Part shown: positions 1 to 8,215 of the stretch, piece by piece | How positions within the stretch are numbered: the first letter of the stretch is position 1 | Layout: each line of letters begins with the position of its first letter | Assembly: GCA_900455085.1 (NCBI GenBank) | Contig: UGTZ01000001.1 | Coordinates: 2,448,501 to 2,512,500 of the forward strand | Source: Providencia rettgeri | Lineage (GTDB): Bacteria; Pseudomonadota; Gammaproteobacteria; Enterobacterales; Enterobacteriaceae | DNA: 64,000 nt | Direction: 5' to 3' | Program-made: the position numbers and the translations under genes | Notes under the pieces: model-generated | What the model was told of the DNA's origin: nothing | What the model saw: only the letters and a program-made list of their open reading frames with translations | Database searches by the model: none

Positions 1-128
1 AGGGAGAGAATACCTACCCAATATCGTTTAAATCCATTCGACATTTTTAACAAAATGTTGGCTGCGATTTCTAATATTACGGCTAGGATCAAAAACGCAG
101 CATGCCACCATTCAAAATGACTCGCCAT
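1..128 (-). CDS. mdtI: MdtI, spermidine efflux SMR subunit (3' end outside window)
   Basis: The reverse strand from an ATG at 126-128 reads an N-terminus beginning MASHFEWWHAAFLILAVI and running on to the window edge with no stop. About 42 residues are present. This matches the start of MdtI, the small-multidrug-resistance family partner of MdtJ. The two are known to form a heteromeric inner-membrane exporter of spermidine. The fragment shows the first transmembrane helix and the start of the loop after it. Its start codon lies one base downstream of the mdtJ stop, so the two genes are translated from one message. Identification rests on a short N-terminal stretch plus the neighbour. Confidence 0.9.
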   Translation of the reverse strand, partial: MASHFEWWHAAFLILAVILEIAANILLKMSNGFKRYWVGILS

Positions 129-129
129 A

Positions 130-558
130 TTACGCCTCCGACTTAGCTTCGCGTCCAACTAAAGCATTTGTTTTGGCAGCATTGACCGCGTTTTGTGTAA
201 CTTGTTTTACTTTCTGTGCAGATTGACGAACGGTGGCTTTTTTGGTGCCTGATTTAATCAACCCAATACCGGTGATCAGTAATACTAATCCACCTATTTT
301 CATCGGTGATAGTGATTCTCCAAACCACATGACACTAAATGTTGTGATAAAAAGAATACCGATCCCTTCCCAGAGTGCATAGGCGACACCTAATGCCACT
401 TTTTTAACTGCAATGGCAAGTAAAATGTATGATGTTGCTATCATGACATACATCACCACCATACCGGTGAAATCACCACTAACGCTGGCATGTTTCATTG
501 ATAATGTACCGATAACCTCGGCAACGATAGCTAATACTAAAAATATCCAGTAAATCAT
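130..558 (-). CDS. mdtJ: MdtJ, spermidine efflux SMR subunit
   Basis: A 142-residue protein with four hydrophobic helices and the SMR-family pattern. The N-terminus is MIYWIFLVLAIVAEVIGT with the conserved membrane Glu at residue 14, and a later segment reads GVAYALWEGIGI. In E. coli MdtJ and MdtI together excrete spermidine. This copy is about 20 residues longer than the E. coli protein. The extra part is a C-terminal tail rich in Ala, Lys and Gln that should be cytoplasmic. It is the first gene of a mdtJ-mdtI operon. The long untranslated region ahead of it (559-1192) may carry leader-based control. Confidence 0.93.
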   Translation of the reverse strand: MIYWIFLVLAIVAEVIGTLSMKHASVSGDFTGMVVMYVMIATSYILLAIAVKKVALGVAYALWEGIGILFITTFSVMWFGESLSPMKIGGLVLLITGIGLIKSGTKKATVRQSAQKVKQVTQNAVNAAKTNALVGREAKSEA

Positions 559-1192
559 TATAATATCTCTCTATGTACAGCCACGTAATAGCCTGTTTTT
601 TGTACAGAACAAATAGACAAATTACTATTGCGCGATTGTTGAAAATTCAAATAAATAACAACGTGTTGCTGAGTTTATTCAGCGAAATGAATAATCGAGA
701 GAGACGCTATAATGCACCACACCAGTAGTGTTCACTGGAAAGGATAGCTGAAAGGAAAAGCCTGTGTGTCGTTCTTTTTTGGGACTTGCTGATCTTGCCG
801 CTAGTTGAGCTAAGCATGATATCTTATTCTTTTCATCAGGTAGACATCTACCCAATTTACTCCGAACCCTCATGTTGATAGTTAATTTCAGCTTATTTTT
901 AGCATGCCAAATTTATTAAGTCAATGAATATAAACATTTTTTGCATTGAATAAAAATATGCATAACTATTCATTAATATGCTAATCAACCCTTGAACTAT
1001 CAACAATTATACGAATAAACAAGCGGCAACGATAAATTTTTCATTGGAATTATTTTATAAAAAAATCTCTTTATTCCACTTTTTATACTCTCATCACACC
1101 TAAAATATACTATTCGATTTTTAACATTGACAACCTGATTGAACAAGCTTCTTATAGTAGCCATATGATTGTAATATGCCGAAGAGAGAGCC
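559..1192 (-). other. mdtJ-pdxK intergenic region with candidate leader ORF
   Basis: A stretch of 634 bases between divergent mdtJ and pdxK. On the reverse strand there is a 64-codon open frame (679-873) with an ATG start, between a promoter-like pair (TTGACT, 17-base spacer, TAAAAA near 900-930) and mdtJ. E. coli has a short upstream ORF, mdtU, that mediates spermidine control of mdtJI. This frame lies where such a leader would lie, but I cannot confirm homology and it has no good Shine-Dalgarno. The rest is AT-rich and I see no gene in it. Confidence 0.3.
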
Positions 1193-2041
1193 ATGAATAC
1201 CTTTAGCCTTACCTCCAATAGTTTCCAAAATGCCGCAGATGCAACACCATTACCTTATGATGTCGTATCAATTCAGTCGCAAGTTATTTATGGCAGCGTT
1301 GGGAATAGCATTGCCGTTCCAGCGTTGACAAAACAAGGTTTACGAGTAGCTGCAGTCCCTACCGTAGTACTGAGTAATACTCCTCATTACACCACTTGCT
1401 ATGGTGGGGAGTTACCTGGAGAGTGGTTTCGTGGTTATTTAAACGGTTTTGTTGAACGTGGTAGTTTAGATTCTGTAAGAGCTATTTTGACTGGTTATCT
1501 AGGCTCCCCAGAAAAAGCTCAAGACTTAGCTGACTGGTTAACCCTCGTCCGCAAAGAACGAGCAGCACTGCCGGTTATTGTTGACCCAGTCATGGGGGAT
1601 GAGGACAGTGGTTTTTATATTCCCCCTGAAATTGCCGAGGTCTACCGTGATAAAGTCATACCTTTAGCAACAGGAATTATTCCAAACAAATTCGAGCTCA
1701 TGACCTTAAGTGGCAAACAAGTTAATAATTTGGATGATGCAACAGCTGCAGCCCGCAGCTTATTAAAAGGAAATACCCAGTGGGTAATCATCACAAGTGC
1801 TTTCCAGCCTGATGATGATAATATCGAAGTGGTCTGTGTTACCAAAGATGACGTCGCCGTGATCCGCCACAAGCGTTACCCTGTCACGCCAAAAGGAACG
1901 GGGGATTTATTTGGTGCAGAACTCACCGCACAATTATTAGCTGGGCTGTCCGTTCCTGATGCCGCTAAAATGGCGTGTTTACGCATCGAACAAGCGATTA
2001 TTCACATGGCCGCTACAGGACGTAGTGAATTGATTCTTTAA
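1193..2041 (+). CDS. pdxK: Pyridoxine/pyridoxal/pyridoxamine kinase PdxK
   Basis: A 282-residue ribokinase-fold kinase of the vitamin B6 salvage pathway. It phosphorylates pyridoxal, pyridoxine and pyridoxamine in the cytoplasm. The motifs match PdxK rather than its paralogue PdxY: YGSVGNSIAVPA near residue 33, LSNTPHYTTCYGG near residue 60, and the phosphate-binding and catalytic loop KGTGD at 234-238, whose Asp238 is the expected base. The start ATG follows a purine-rich GAAGAGAGAG stretch. The gene is monocistronic, runs divergently from mdtJ, and ends 24 bases before a hairpin terminator. Length is normal for the family. Confidence 0.93.
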   Translation: MNTFSLTSNSFQNAADATPLPYDVVSIQSQVIYGSVGNSIAVPALTKQGLRVAAVPTVVLSNTPHYTTCYGGELPGEWFRGYLNGFVERGSLDSVRAILTGYLGSPEKAQDLADWLTLVRKERAALPVIVDPVMGDEDSGFYIPPEIAEVYRDKVIPLATGIIPNKFELMTLSGKQVNNLDDATAAARSLLKGNTQWVIITSAFQPDDDNIEVVCVTKDDVAVIRHKRYPVTPKGTGDLFGAELTAQLLAGLSVPDAAKMACLRIEQAIIHMAATGRSELIL

Positions 2042-2064
2042 ACCACGATATAACAAGCATAGAG

Positions 2065-2090
2065 AAATGGCGGGATTATCCGCCATTTTA
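2065..2090 (+). terminator. Rho-independent terminator after pdxK
   Basis: Nine-base-pair stem AAATGGCGG / CCGCCATTT at 2065-2073 and 2080-2088 with a six-base loop, then TTTTA. It lies between convergent pdxK and zwf. The T-tract is on the pdxK side, but the stem could also act on zwf transcripts. Confidence 0.8.
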
Positions 2091-2127
2091 GTCAATACAC
2101 CGTCTAATATTTCAAGTATTGATAATT

Positions 2128-3603
2128 TTATTCGAACTCATTCCACGAACGACCATCACGAGCAATCATCGCGACAGAAGCGATCGGCCCCCAAGTCCCT
2201 GCCTGGTATGGTTTAGGCGCTTCATTGTCCATTGCCCATGCATCTATAATAGAATCAACAAATTTCCATGCTTCTTCTACTTCATCACGGCGAACAAACA
2301 GTGCTTGAATGCCGCGCATTGCTTCAAGCAATAAACGTTCATAGGCGTCAGCAAGGTGAGTTTGGTTGAAAGTTTCGGAGAAACTTAAATCCAATTTAGT
2401 GGTTTGTAAACGGTGTTTATGATCAAGGCCTGGTGCCTTATTCATAATTTCAATATCGATCCCTTCGTCTGGCTGCAAACGAATGGTTAATTTATTCTGA
2501 GGCAGATCTTGATAACTTTCCGAGAAAATATTCAACGCGGGCTTTTTAAAATAAACCACAACTTCTGAACATTTAGCCGGTAGGCGTTTCCCTGTACGTA
2601 AATAGAAAGGCACGCCCGCCCAACGCCAGTCATCAATATCAACACGCAAAGCAACGAATGACTCAGTCATACTTTGCTTATTCGCCCCCTCCTCCTCTAG
2701 ATATCCAGGGACTTTTTTGCCCTGAACAAAACCAGAGGTATATTGCCCACGTACTGCCTTTTCACGCACATTAGTATGGTCAATACGACGTAAAGAACGC
2801 AGGACTTTTACTTTTTCATCACGAATACGGTCAGTAGTTAAATCTGCCGGTGGTGACATCGCAATCATCGTTAAGATCTGCAATAAATGGTTTTGCACCA
2901 TATCGCGCATTTGACCAGCTTGGTCGAAATAACCCCAACGCCCTTCGATTCCCACTTCTTCCGCAACCGTGATCTGGACATGGTCGATAGTGCGGTTGTC
3001 CCAGTTATTGATAAATAACGAGTTTGCAAAACGCAGTGCGAGTAAATTTAAAACTGTTTCTTTACCAAGATAGTGGTCAATACGATAAACTTGGCTTTCA
3101 TCAAAATACTTGGCCACTTCATTATTAATTTCTTGTGACGACGCTAAATCCGTTCCCAGTGGTTTTTCCATGACAACACGATTTGGCTTTTTATTTAATT
3201 TAGCATGACCCAGTCCTTGGCACATTGCACCAAAGGTGCTCGGTGGCATGGCAAAGTAATGGATAGCCGGTTGTGCATCTTGTTTTAACATTTCAGCTAA
3301 ACGCACAAAACTTTCAGTCTGGTTAACGTCTAAGTTACAAAAATCCAAGCGAGAGCTCAATTTTTCCCACAATGCTGAATCGAGATCTTCTTTTAAGAAC
3401 TTATCTAACGCTTCTTTGACAAAGTGGACATAATCATCTTGACTCCATTCAGCTCGACCGACACCAATAATACGCGTGTCTGGATGAATGTAACCTGCTT
3501 TCTCTAACTGATAAAGCGATGGCAACAGCTTACGACGAGCGAGGTCTCCCTTGGTGCCAAAAATAATTAAGTCACAAGCTTGAGCAGCATTATGTACCGC
3601 CAT
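2128..3603 (-). CDS. zwf: Glucose-6-phosphate 1-dehydrogenase
   Basis: A 491-residue enzyme, the same length as E. coli Zwf. It oxidises glucose 6-phosphate to 6-phosphogluconolactone with NADP+, the entry step of the oxidative pentose phosphate and Entner-Doudoroff pathways. Visible motifs are the nucleotide-binding GTKGDLARRK at about 16-25, EKPLG near 146, and the substrate-binding and catalytic RIDHYLGKE at 174-182. I place the start at 3603 (MAVHN) because AGGAG sits 7 bases upstream on the reverse strand and the E. coli protein starts at the same point. A frame five codons longer is open but has no ribosome site. The gene is divergent from hexR, whose product represses it in other gamma-proteobacteria. 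Confidence 0.97.
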   Translation of the reverse strand: MAVHNAAQACDLIIFGTKGDLARRKLLPSLYQLEKAGYIHPDTRIIGVGRAEWSQDDYVHFVKEALDKFLKEDLDSALWEKLSSRLDFCNLDVNQTESFVRLAEMLKQDAQPAIHYFAMPPSTFGAMCQGLGHAKLNKKPNRVVMEKPLGTDLASSQEINNEVAKYFDESQVYRIDHYLGKETVLNLLALRFANSLFINNWDNRTIDHVQITVAEEVGIEGRWGYFDQAGQMRDMVQNHLLQILTMIAMSPPADLTTDRIRDEKVKVLRSLRRIDHTNVREKAVRGQYTSGFVQGKKVPGYLEEEGANKQSMTESFVALRVDIDDWRWAGVPFYLRTGKRLPAKCSEVVVYFKKPALNIFSESYQDLPQNKLTIRLQPDEGIDIEIMNKAPGLDHKHRLQTTKLDLSFSETFNQTHLADAYERLLLEAMRGIQALFVRRDEVEEAWKFVDSIIDAWAMDNEAPKPYQAGTWGPIASVAMIARDGRSWNEFE

Positions 3604-4075
3604 ATTGGTTCTCCTCAATTTGCGGAATGTAAGACCTAACTAGGATAGGCCTTATTGTAATTTTGTTAAAATTAGCCCTAATTCCGCTAATGTACCCTGT
3701 TGCTAGTGCCCAGTAAATCTTCATGATACCGATCACAGTTTTTATGATGAAAAAAACAACATATTCTCTGTTTGCTCTTATGTTACACACTGAATAATTT
3801 TTAGTGTATTAAAAAGATGCGATTTAACTGAATGGAGACAGCTTCCGTAAAAAAATAACAAAATATGTAGGATGTTTACTAATCTGAAAATTAGATACGG
3901 GTCAAAGTTTCACAAAAAGCTGCTAGTTATCACCTGCATTCAGATAGCTTACATATCTTACATAGTATATTTTCACTCTCTATTACAGCATCACGACAAG
4001 AAATTAAAAATCAACAATAGGATAACGTGATGACTCACAAATTTCTCCTTTCGATGAAATAGGCGCTTTTGCTAT
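3604..4075. promoter_or_regulatory. zwf / hexR divergent regulatory region with HexR-like box
   Basis: A 472-base non-coding region between divergent zwf and hexR. At 3656-3670 the sequence TGTAATTTTGTTAAA resembles the published HexR operator consensus, roughly TGTAATTNAATTACA. The left half matches fully and the right half is weaker. It lies about 53 bases upstream of the zwf start codon, a sensible place for a repressor site. The remainder is AT-rich promoter DNA and I see no open frame with a ribosome site. The box is a consensus match by eye only. Confidence 0.45.
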
Positions 4076-4921
4076 ATGAATATTTTAGAACAAATGAAAA
4101 CAAGTCTCGATTTTTTAAGTAAATCGGAAAAAAAGGTGGCTGAAGTTATTTTAGGTATGCCACAAAATGCCATTCATCTCAGTATCGCCACTCTAGCGCG
4201 ATTAGCAGATGTTAGCGAACCAACAGTAAACCGCTTTTGTCGGAAAATGGGCACGAAAGGATTCCCTGATTTTAAATTACGATTAGCACAAAACTTAGCC
4301 AATGGAACCCCTTACATCAATCGCCATATAGAAGAAACTGACACAGTAAATACCTATACCCACAAAATTTTTGAATCGGCTATGGCCGGATTAGATAATG
4401 TGAAACACACGCTCGATATTAGTGCAATTAACCGTGCTGTTGATTTATTAACCCAAGCACGAAAAATCAGTTTTTTTGGCTTTGGTGCCTCTGCTGCCGT
4501 CGCCCACGACGCAATGAATAAATTTTTCCGCTTTAATATTCCTGTCATATACTTCGATGATATTGTCATGCAACGTATGAGCTGTATCAATAGTGCTGAG
4601 GGAGACGTTATTGTGCTCATTTCCCATACGGGAAGAACTAAGGCATTAGTTGACATGGCACGTTTAGCACGGGAAAACGATGCCACCGTCATAGCAATTA
4701 CCTCAGAAAACTCTCCACTATCCCAAACCGCTACCCTACCTATCATTATTGATGTGCCTGAAGATACAGATATCTACATGCCGATGGTATCAAGAATGGC
4801 TCAGCTCGCAGTCATTGACGTATTAACAACGGGTTTTACGTTAAGAAGAGGTGAAAAATTTAGAGATAACTTGAAGCGCGTCAAAGAAGCATTACGTGAT
4901 TCGCGGTTTGATAGCATCTAA
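4076..4921 (+). CDS. hexR: HexR, RpiR-family repressor of sugar catabolism genes
   Basis: A 281-residue RpiR-family regulator. The N-terminal HTH_6 domain spans roughly 1-77, with SEPTVNRFCRKMGTKGFPDF as its recognition region. A C-terminal SIS sugar-phosphate isomerase-like domain covers about 120-260 (FFGFGASAAVAHD, LISHTGRTK). HexR is known to release DNA when it binds 2-keto-3-deoxy-6-phosphogluconate and controls zwf, edd-eda and other central carbon genes. Here it is divergent from zwf and directly upstream of pykA, the same arrangement as in E. coli. It is slightly shorter at the C-terminus than E. coli HexR. Confidence 0.95.
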   Translation: MNILEQMKTSLDFLSKSEKKVAEVILGMPQNAIHLSIATLARLADVSEPTVNRFCRKMGTKGFPDFKLRLAQNLANGTPYINRHIEETDTVNTYTHKIFESAMAGLDNVKHTLDISAINRAVDLLTQARKISFFGFGASAAVAHDAMNKFFRFNIPVIYFDDIVMQRMSCINSAEGDVIVLISHTGRTKALVDMARLARENDATVIAITSENSPLSQTATLPIIIDVPEDTDIYMPMVSRMAQLAVIDVLTTGFTLRRGEKFRDNLKRVKEALRDSRFDSI

Positions 4922-5056
4922 AGGCAATAAACTGACAGTATAAATGCTTTTCAGGCTTTAATAGTTTTACAGACCTGATAGCATTAAGAAATTGGCTGTA
5001 TATAATAGCTGTGCTCGTGTCAGCATCCCTATTTGCAGTAAACAGGTTTCGAAATG

Positions 5057-5080
5057 GAGTGAAATGGTTTCACTCTTTTA
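5057..5080 (+). promoter_or_regulatory. Hairpin in the pykA leader
   Basis: An eight-base-pair palindrome GAGTGAAA / TTTCACTC with a TGG loop is followed at once by TTTTA, about 32 bases upstream of the pykA start codon. It could be a weak attenuator-like hairpin or an operator. It resembles a Cra (FruR) site, TGAAWCGNTTCA, but has one base too many in the centre, so I do not call it Cra. The stem has only three G-C pairs. Confidence 0.35.
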
Positions 5081-5111
5081 TCAACACCATTACAGGTCAA
5101 CGGAGTAATAC

Positions 5112-6554
5112 ATGTCTAGACGGCTTAGAAGAACTAAAATTGTTACAACTCTTGGTCCAGCTACCGATCGCGATAATAATCTTGAAAAAATTATCAATGC
5201 TGGCGCCAACGTTGTTCGCCTTAACTTCTCCCACGGAACTCCAGAAGACCATCTATTACGTGCTAATAAAGTACGTGAGATCGCCGCTCGTTTAGGACGT
5301 CACGTTGCGATCCTAGGTGATTTACAAGGCCCTAAAATTCGTGTATCTACGTTTAAAGATGGTAAAGTTTTCCTCAATATTGGTGATAAATTCATTCTTG
5401 ATGCCAATTTAGGTAAAGGTGAAGGTTGCCAAGAAAAAGTGGGTATCGACTATAAAGGTTTACCTGCCGATGTGGTTCCTGGCGATATTTTACTTCTTGA
5501 TGACGGTCGAGTTCAATTAAAAGTTCGTGAAGTCAGAGGGTTACAAGTATTTACGGAAGTTACTGTTGGTGGCCAATTATCTAACAATAAAGGTATTAAT
5601 AAACTTGGTGGCGGTCTTTCTGCTGAAGCATTAACAGATAAAGATAAAGAAGATATAAAAACTGCAGCAAAAATTAATGTCGACTATTTAGCCGTTTCAT
5701 TCCCTCGCTCAGGTGAAGATTTAGATTATGCGCGCCGTTTGGCTCGTGATGCGGGTTGTGAATGCCAAATTGTTGCTAAAGTCGAACGTGCCGAAGCCGT
5801 TGCCAATGATGAAGTCATGGATGAAGTTATTCTCGCTTCTGATGTCGTTATGGTTGCTCGTGGTGACCTCGGTGTAGAAATTGGCGATCCTGAATTAGTC
5901 GCAGTTCAGAAAAAATTAATCCGCCGTTCACGTCAATTAAATCGCGTTGTAATAACTGCAACACAAATGATGGAATCGATGATCACTAACCCAATGCCAA
6001 CGCGGGCCGAAGTCATGGACGTCGCGAATGCGGTGTTGGATGGTACCGATGCCGTTATGCTTTCCGCTGAAACTGCCGCAGGCCAGTACCCTGCAGAAAC
6101 GGTAGCTGCAATGGCACAAGTTTGCTTTGGTGCAGAAAAAATGCCTGGCCTGAATGTATCTAAACACCGTTTAGATGCAGAATTTAGCAGCCCAGAAGAA
6201 GCAATTGCTATGTCAACAATGTATGCAGCTAACCACCTTAAAGGGGTTAAAGCTATCATTGCAATGACTGAGTCTGGTCGTACTGCACGTATGATGTCTC
6301 GTATCAGTTCTGGCTTGCCTATTTTTGCAATGTCTCGTCATGAAAAAACGCTCAACCAATGTTCTCTATACCGTGGTGTTACCCCAGTTTTCTGTAGCAC
6401 CCACACAGATGGTATTGCGGCTGCTAATGAAGCGGTGACGCGTTTACGTGATAACGGCTATTTAATGAGTGGTGACGTGGTTCTTGTCACTCAGGGTGAC
6501 TTAATGGGCACCGTAGGTAGCACGAATACTTGTCGTATTCTAGAAGTCGAATAA
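5112..6554 (+). CDS. pykA: Pyruvate kinase II (PykA type)
   Basis: A 480-residue pyruvate kinase, identical in length to E. coli PykA. It converts phosphoenolpyruvate and ADP to pyruvate and ATP in the last step of glycolysis. Visible signatures are RRTKIVTTLGPAT at the N-terminus, VVRLNFSHG, the active-site segment QIVAKVERAEAV with its catalytic Lys, the VMVARGDLGVEI loop, and ITATQMMESMI. The sequence is closer to PykA (AMP-activated type) than PykF. The AACGGAG sequence ten bases ahead of the ATG is its ribosome site. It follows hexR by 190 bases and ends at a strong terminator. Confidence 0.96.
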   Translation: MSRRLRRTKIVTTLGPATDRDNNLEKIINAGANVVRLNFSHGTPEDHLLRANKVREIAARLGRHVAILGDLQGPKIRVSTFKDGKVFLNIGDKFILDANLGKGEGCQEKVGIDYKGLPADVVPGDILLLDDGRVQLKVREVRGLQVFTEVTVGGQLSNNKGINKLGGGLSAEALTDKDKEDIKTAAKINVDYLAVSFPRSGEDLDYARRLARDAGCECQIVAKVERAEAVANDEVMDEVILASDVVMVARGDLGVEIGDPELVAVQKKLIRRSRQLNRVVITATQMMESMITNPMPTRAEVMDVANAVLDGTDAVMLSAETAAGQYPAETVAAMAQVCFGAEKMPGLNVSKHRLDAEFSSPEEAIAMSTMYAANHLKGVKAIIAMTESGRTARMMSRISSGLPIFAMSRHEKTLNQCSLYRGVTPVFCSTHTDGIAAANEAVTRLRDNGYLMSGDVVLVTQGDLMGTVGSTNTCRILEVE

Positions 6555-6560
6555 TCTTTT

Positions 6561-6592
6561 AGCCCTCGCCTATAGGTGGGGGCTGTCTTTTA
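6561..6592 (+). terminator. Rho-independent terminator after pykA
   Basis: Stem AGCCCTCGCC / GGTGGGGGCT (ten pairs, two of them G-T) with a TATA loop at 6561-6584, then GTCTTTTAT. It begins six bases past the pykA stop codon. Confidence 0.85.
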
Positions 6593-6606
6593 TATTGATG
6601 CTCTAT

Positions 6607-7035
6607 CTAACCTTGAGCTTGTTTCCATTTGGCATATGCTTCGCTAATTACAGAGGCAATTTTATCATAATTTTCCCATGAATTTTCTATATGGTAAATT
6701 GTTGGTAAATGGCCTTTAAGGACACGTTCATAATCGTCAAAATAGCCCTTCTCTTCCGCTGCATAGTAAAACTGAGTAAAAGTATTACCTTCATCACTTA
6801 AATCTTCAGCTATAAATTTTTCATCACACATTGTCATCAAAAATTCACGTCCATCCAACTTTCGAGCTTTAACTAATGCGAGTTCTTCCCCTGATTCTTC
6901 AGTATGAAATTCTCCTACTAAATTATTATGAATAATCCATGTTAAATAAAAGCCAATATGGGTGCCTCCATTCTCATTTGGTAAGTCTGATGGATAATCA
7001 CCACCGTAATGCCAATCCATACGATCAAATGCCAT
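6607..7035 (-). CDS. Uncharacterised 142-residue protein, DUF7832-like
   Basis: A soluble acidic protein with no signal peptide. It opens MAFDRMDWHYGGDYPSDLPNE and continues with a GGTHIGFYLTWII segment. From memory this pattern belongs to an uncharacterised family named DUF7832, and no function is known to me. I place the start at 7035 because AGGG sits six bases upstream on the reverse strand. A longer frame from a TTG at 7059 lacks such a site. It stands alone between pykA and the fimbrial cluster, with its own upstream space, and could be an immunity-type or orphan accessory gene. That is only a guess from size and location. Confidence 0.7.
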   Translation of the reverse strand: MAFDRMDWHYGGDYPSDLPNENGGTHIGFYLTWIIHNNLVGEFHTEESGEELALVKARKLDGREFLMTMCDEKFIAEDLSDEGNTFTQFYYAAEEKGYFDDYERVLKGHLPTIYHIENSWENYDKIASVISEAYAKWKQAQG

Positions 7036-7190
7036 AGTCGCCCTCAACTTATTCATCAATAAAAGCTAACTATAACTTACTTCAGGTTAGTGATGAATTA
7101 AGATAAAGTGCAAAATGATGGCTAAATAATAGTAATACAAAACAGTAAAACTCTGCAGTTCACTCCTGTTACGTGCAGAGCAAATAGAAC

Positions 7191-8207
7191 TTAGTGATAT
7201 TGTAGATTAAATTGTAGCGTACCGTTTGCTTTCCCAGCAGTTGTTATAGATTGAGTTTGGATATAAGCAGCTTCCAACGGAATGTTATATTGGCCTACAT
7301 TATTTTGTTCAACGATAGGCATTAACTGATTAAGCTTAATTGGTGCTCCGTTATATTTTACTTGGATTGCATAGCCCTTCGCTGTATTTTCATCAGTTAA
7401 ATTATTGAGTGCAATTGCCCCCGGTGTTTGGCTTGTGTCTTGCGATCCAATAAACGTAATTTTTATCGGTGATATAGGGTCGCAGTCTAATTGAATTTGA
7501 AAGCTTTTCTTACTCTCTGGACTCATTGAGCCAACACCAGTAAATGACGATTTGCTGACTTTACCAAATGGTATATTTATTGACTTATTTTTAACTTCAC
7601 AACCACTCGAAATAACATTAATTGGCCCCATAGTCACTTTTGGTTCAATTCTTCCATATAAATCTGAAGCAATAAAACCATTATTGAACAAAATTAACAT
7701 CGCAGCATAAGTTGTTGGCAAAGTTTGGTTTTTAACATTATTACCAACTTTATAAAAATCTGCTCTTAACTTTACAGTATAAGTTGCTGAAGATGCATTA
7801 GAGCCACATATTAGTCTATTATTGATATTTCCATCTTTCGTATTTACCCCATCAACATACACAAAACCAGAGCAAGGGCTCATCACTGTTCCATGCAAAG
7901 CATAACCAACACCTGAATTATTAACTTCTCTCACATAACCTACACCAGAAATGTACATTGAATTCCCAGATCCGCTTGGTAAATATATGCCAACTTCTGT
8001 ATTACCAGTTACATTCCACCACACCCAAGGGGAATGAGTACCTAAATCAACTGAGCCAATAAAAGTACCTACCGGTAATGTGCGTGAGACATAAAGTGTT
8101 TTATTCGAATTAACAAGTTGGTTAGTAAATTCAGCCCTAAATTCTGCAACACCAAGTTGTGAATATAAAAGTAACGGAATGCCGATTTTTAATCCTAAAT
8201 TATTCAT
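7191..8207 (-). CDS. Two-domain fimbrial tip adhesin
   Basis: A 338-residue secreted protein. Residues 1-21 form a signal peptide. Residues of about 22-190 form a lectin-like N-terminal domain that I cannot match to a named receptor class, with paired cysteines (SPCSGF, RLICGS). From about 195 a FimA/FimH-type pilin domain follows, with PKVTMGPINVISSGCEVKN and a terminal donor-strand segment ending in NLQYH. The penultimate Tyr is typical of subunits recognised by periplasmic chaperones. It is the last gene of a four-gene operon and starts 8 bases after the usher. Its place and architecture make it the probable tip adhesin. The target receptor cannot be read from sequence. Confidence 0.85.
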   Translation of the reverse strand: MNNLGLKIGIPLLLYSQLGVAEFRAEFTNQLVNSNKTLYVSRTLPVGTFIGSVDLGTHSPWVWWNVTGNTEVGIYLPSGSGNSMYISGVGYVREVNNSGVGYALHGTVMSPCSGFVYVDGVNTKDGNINNRLICGSNASSATYTVKLRADFYKVGNNVKNQTLPTTYAAMLILFNNGFIASDLYGRIEPKVTMGPINVISSGCEVKNKSINIPFGKVSKSSFTGVGSMSPESKKSFQIQLDCDPISPIKITFIGSQDTSQTPGAIALNNLTDENTAKGYAIQVKYNGAPIKLNQLMPIVEQNNVGQYNIPLEAAYIQTQSITTAGKANGTLQFNLQYH

Positions 8208-8215
8208 GACAACTC

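Noticed and set aside
1000..1218. A 72-codon reverse-strand open frame over the pdxK start
   Set aside because: No ribosome site, no recognisable sequence, and it overlaps the real pdxK start and promoter.
5060..5072. Cra (FruR) site in the pykA leader
   Set aside because: The two half sites are separated by one base more than the consensus.
5011..5295. A 94-codon forward frame across the pykA start
   Set aside because: It lies in another frame over conserved pykA sequence and has no ribosome site.
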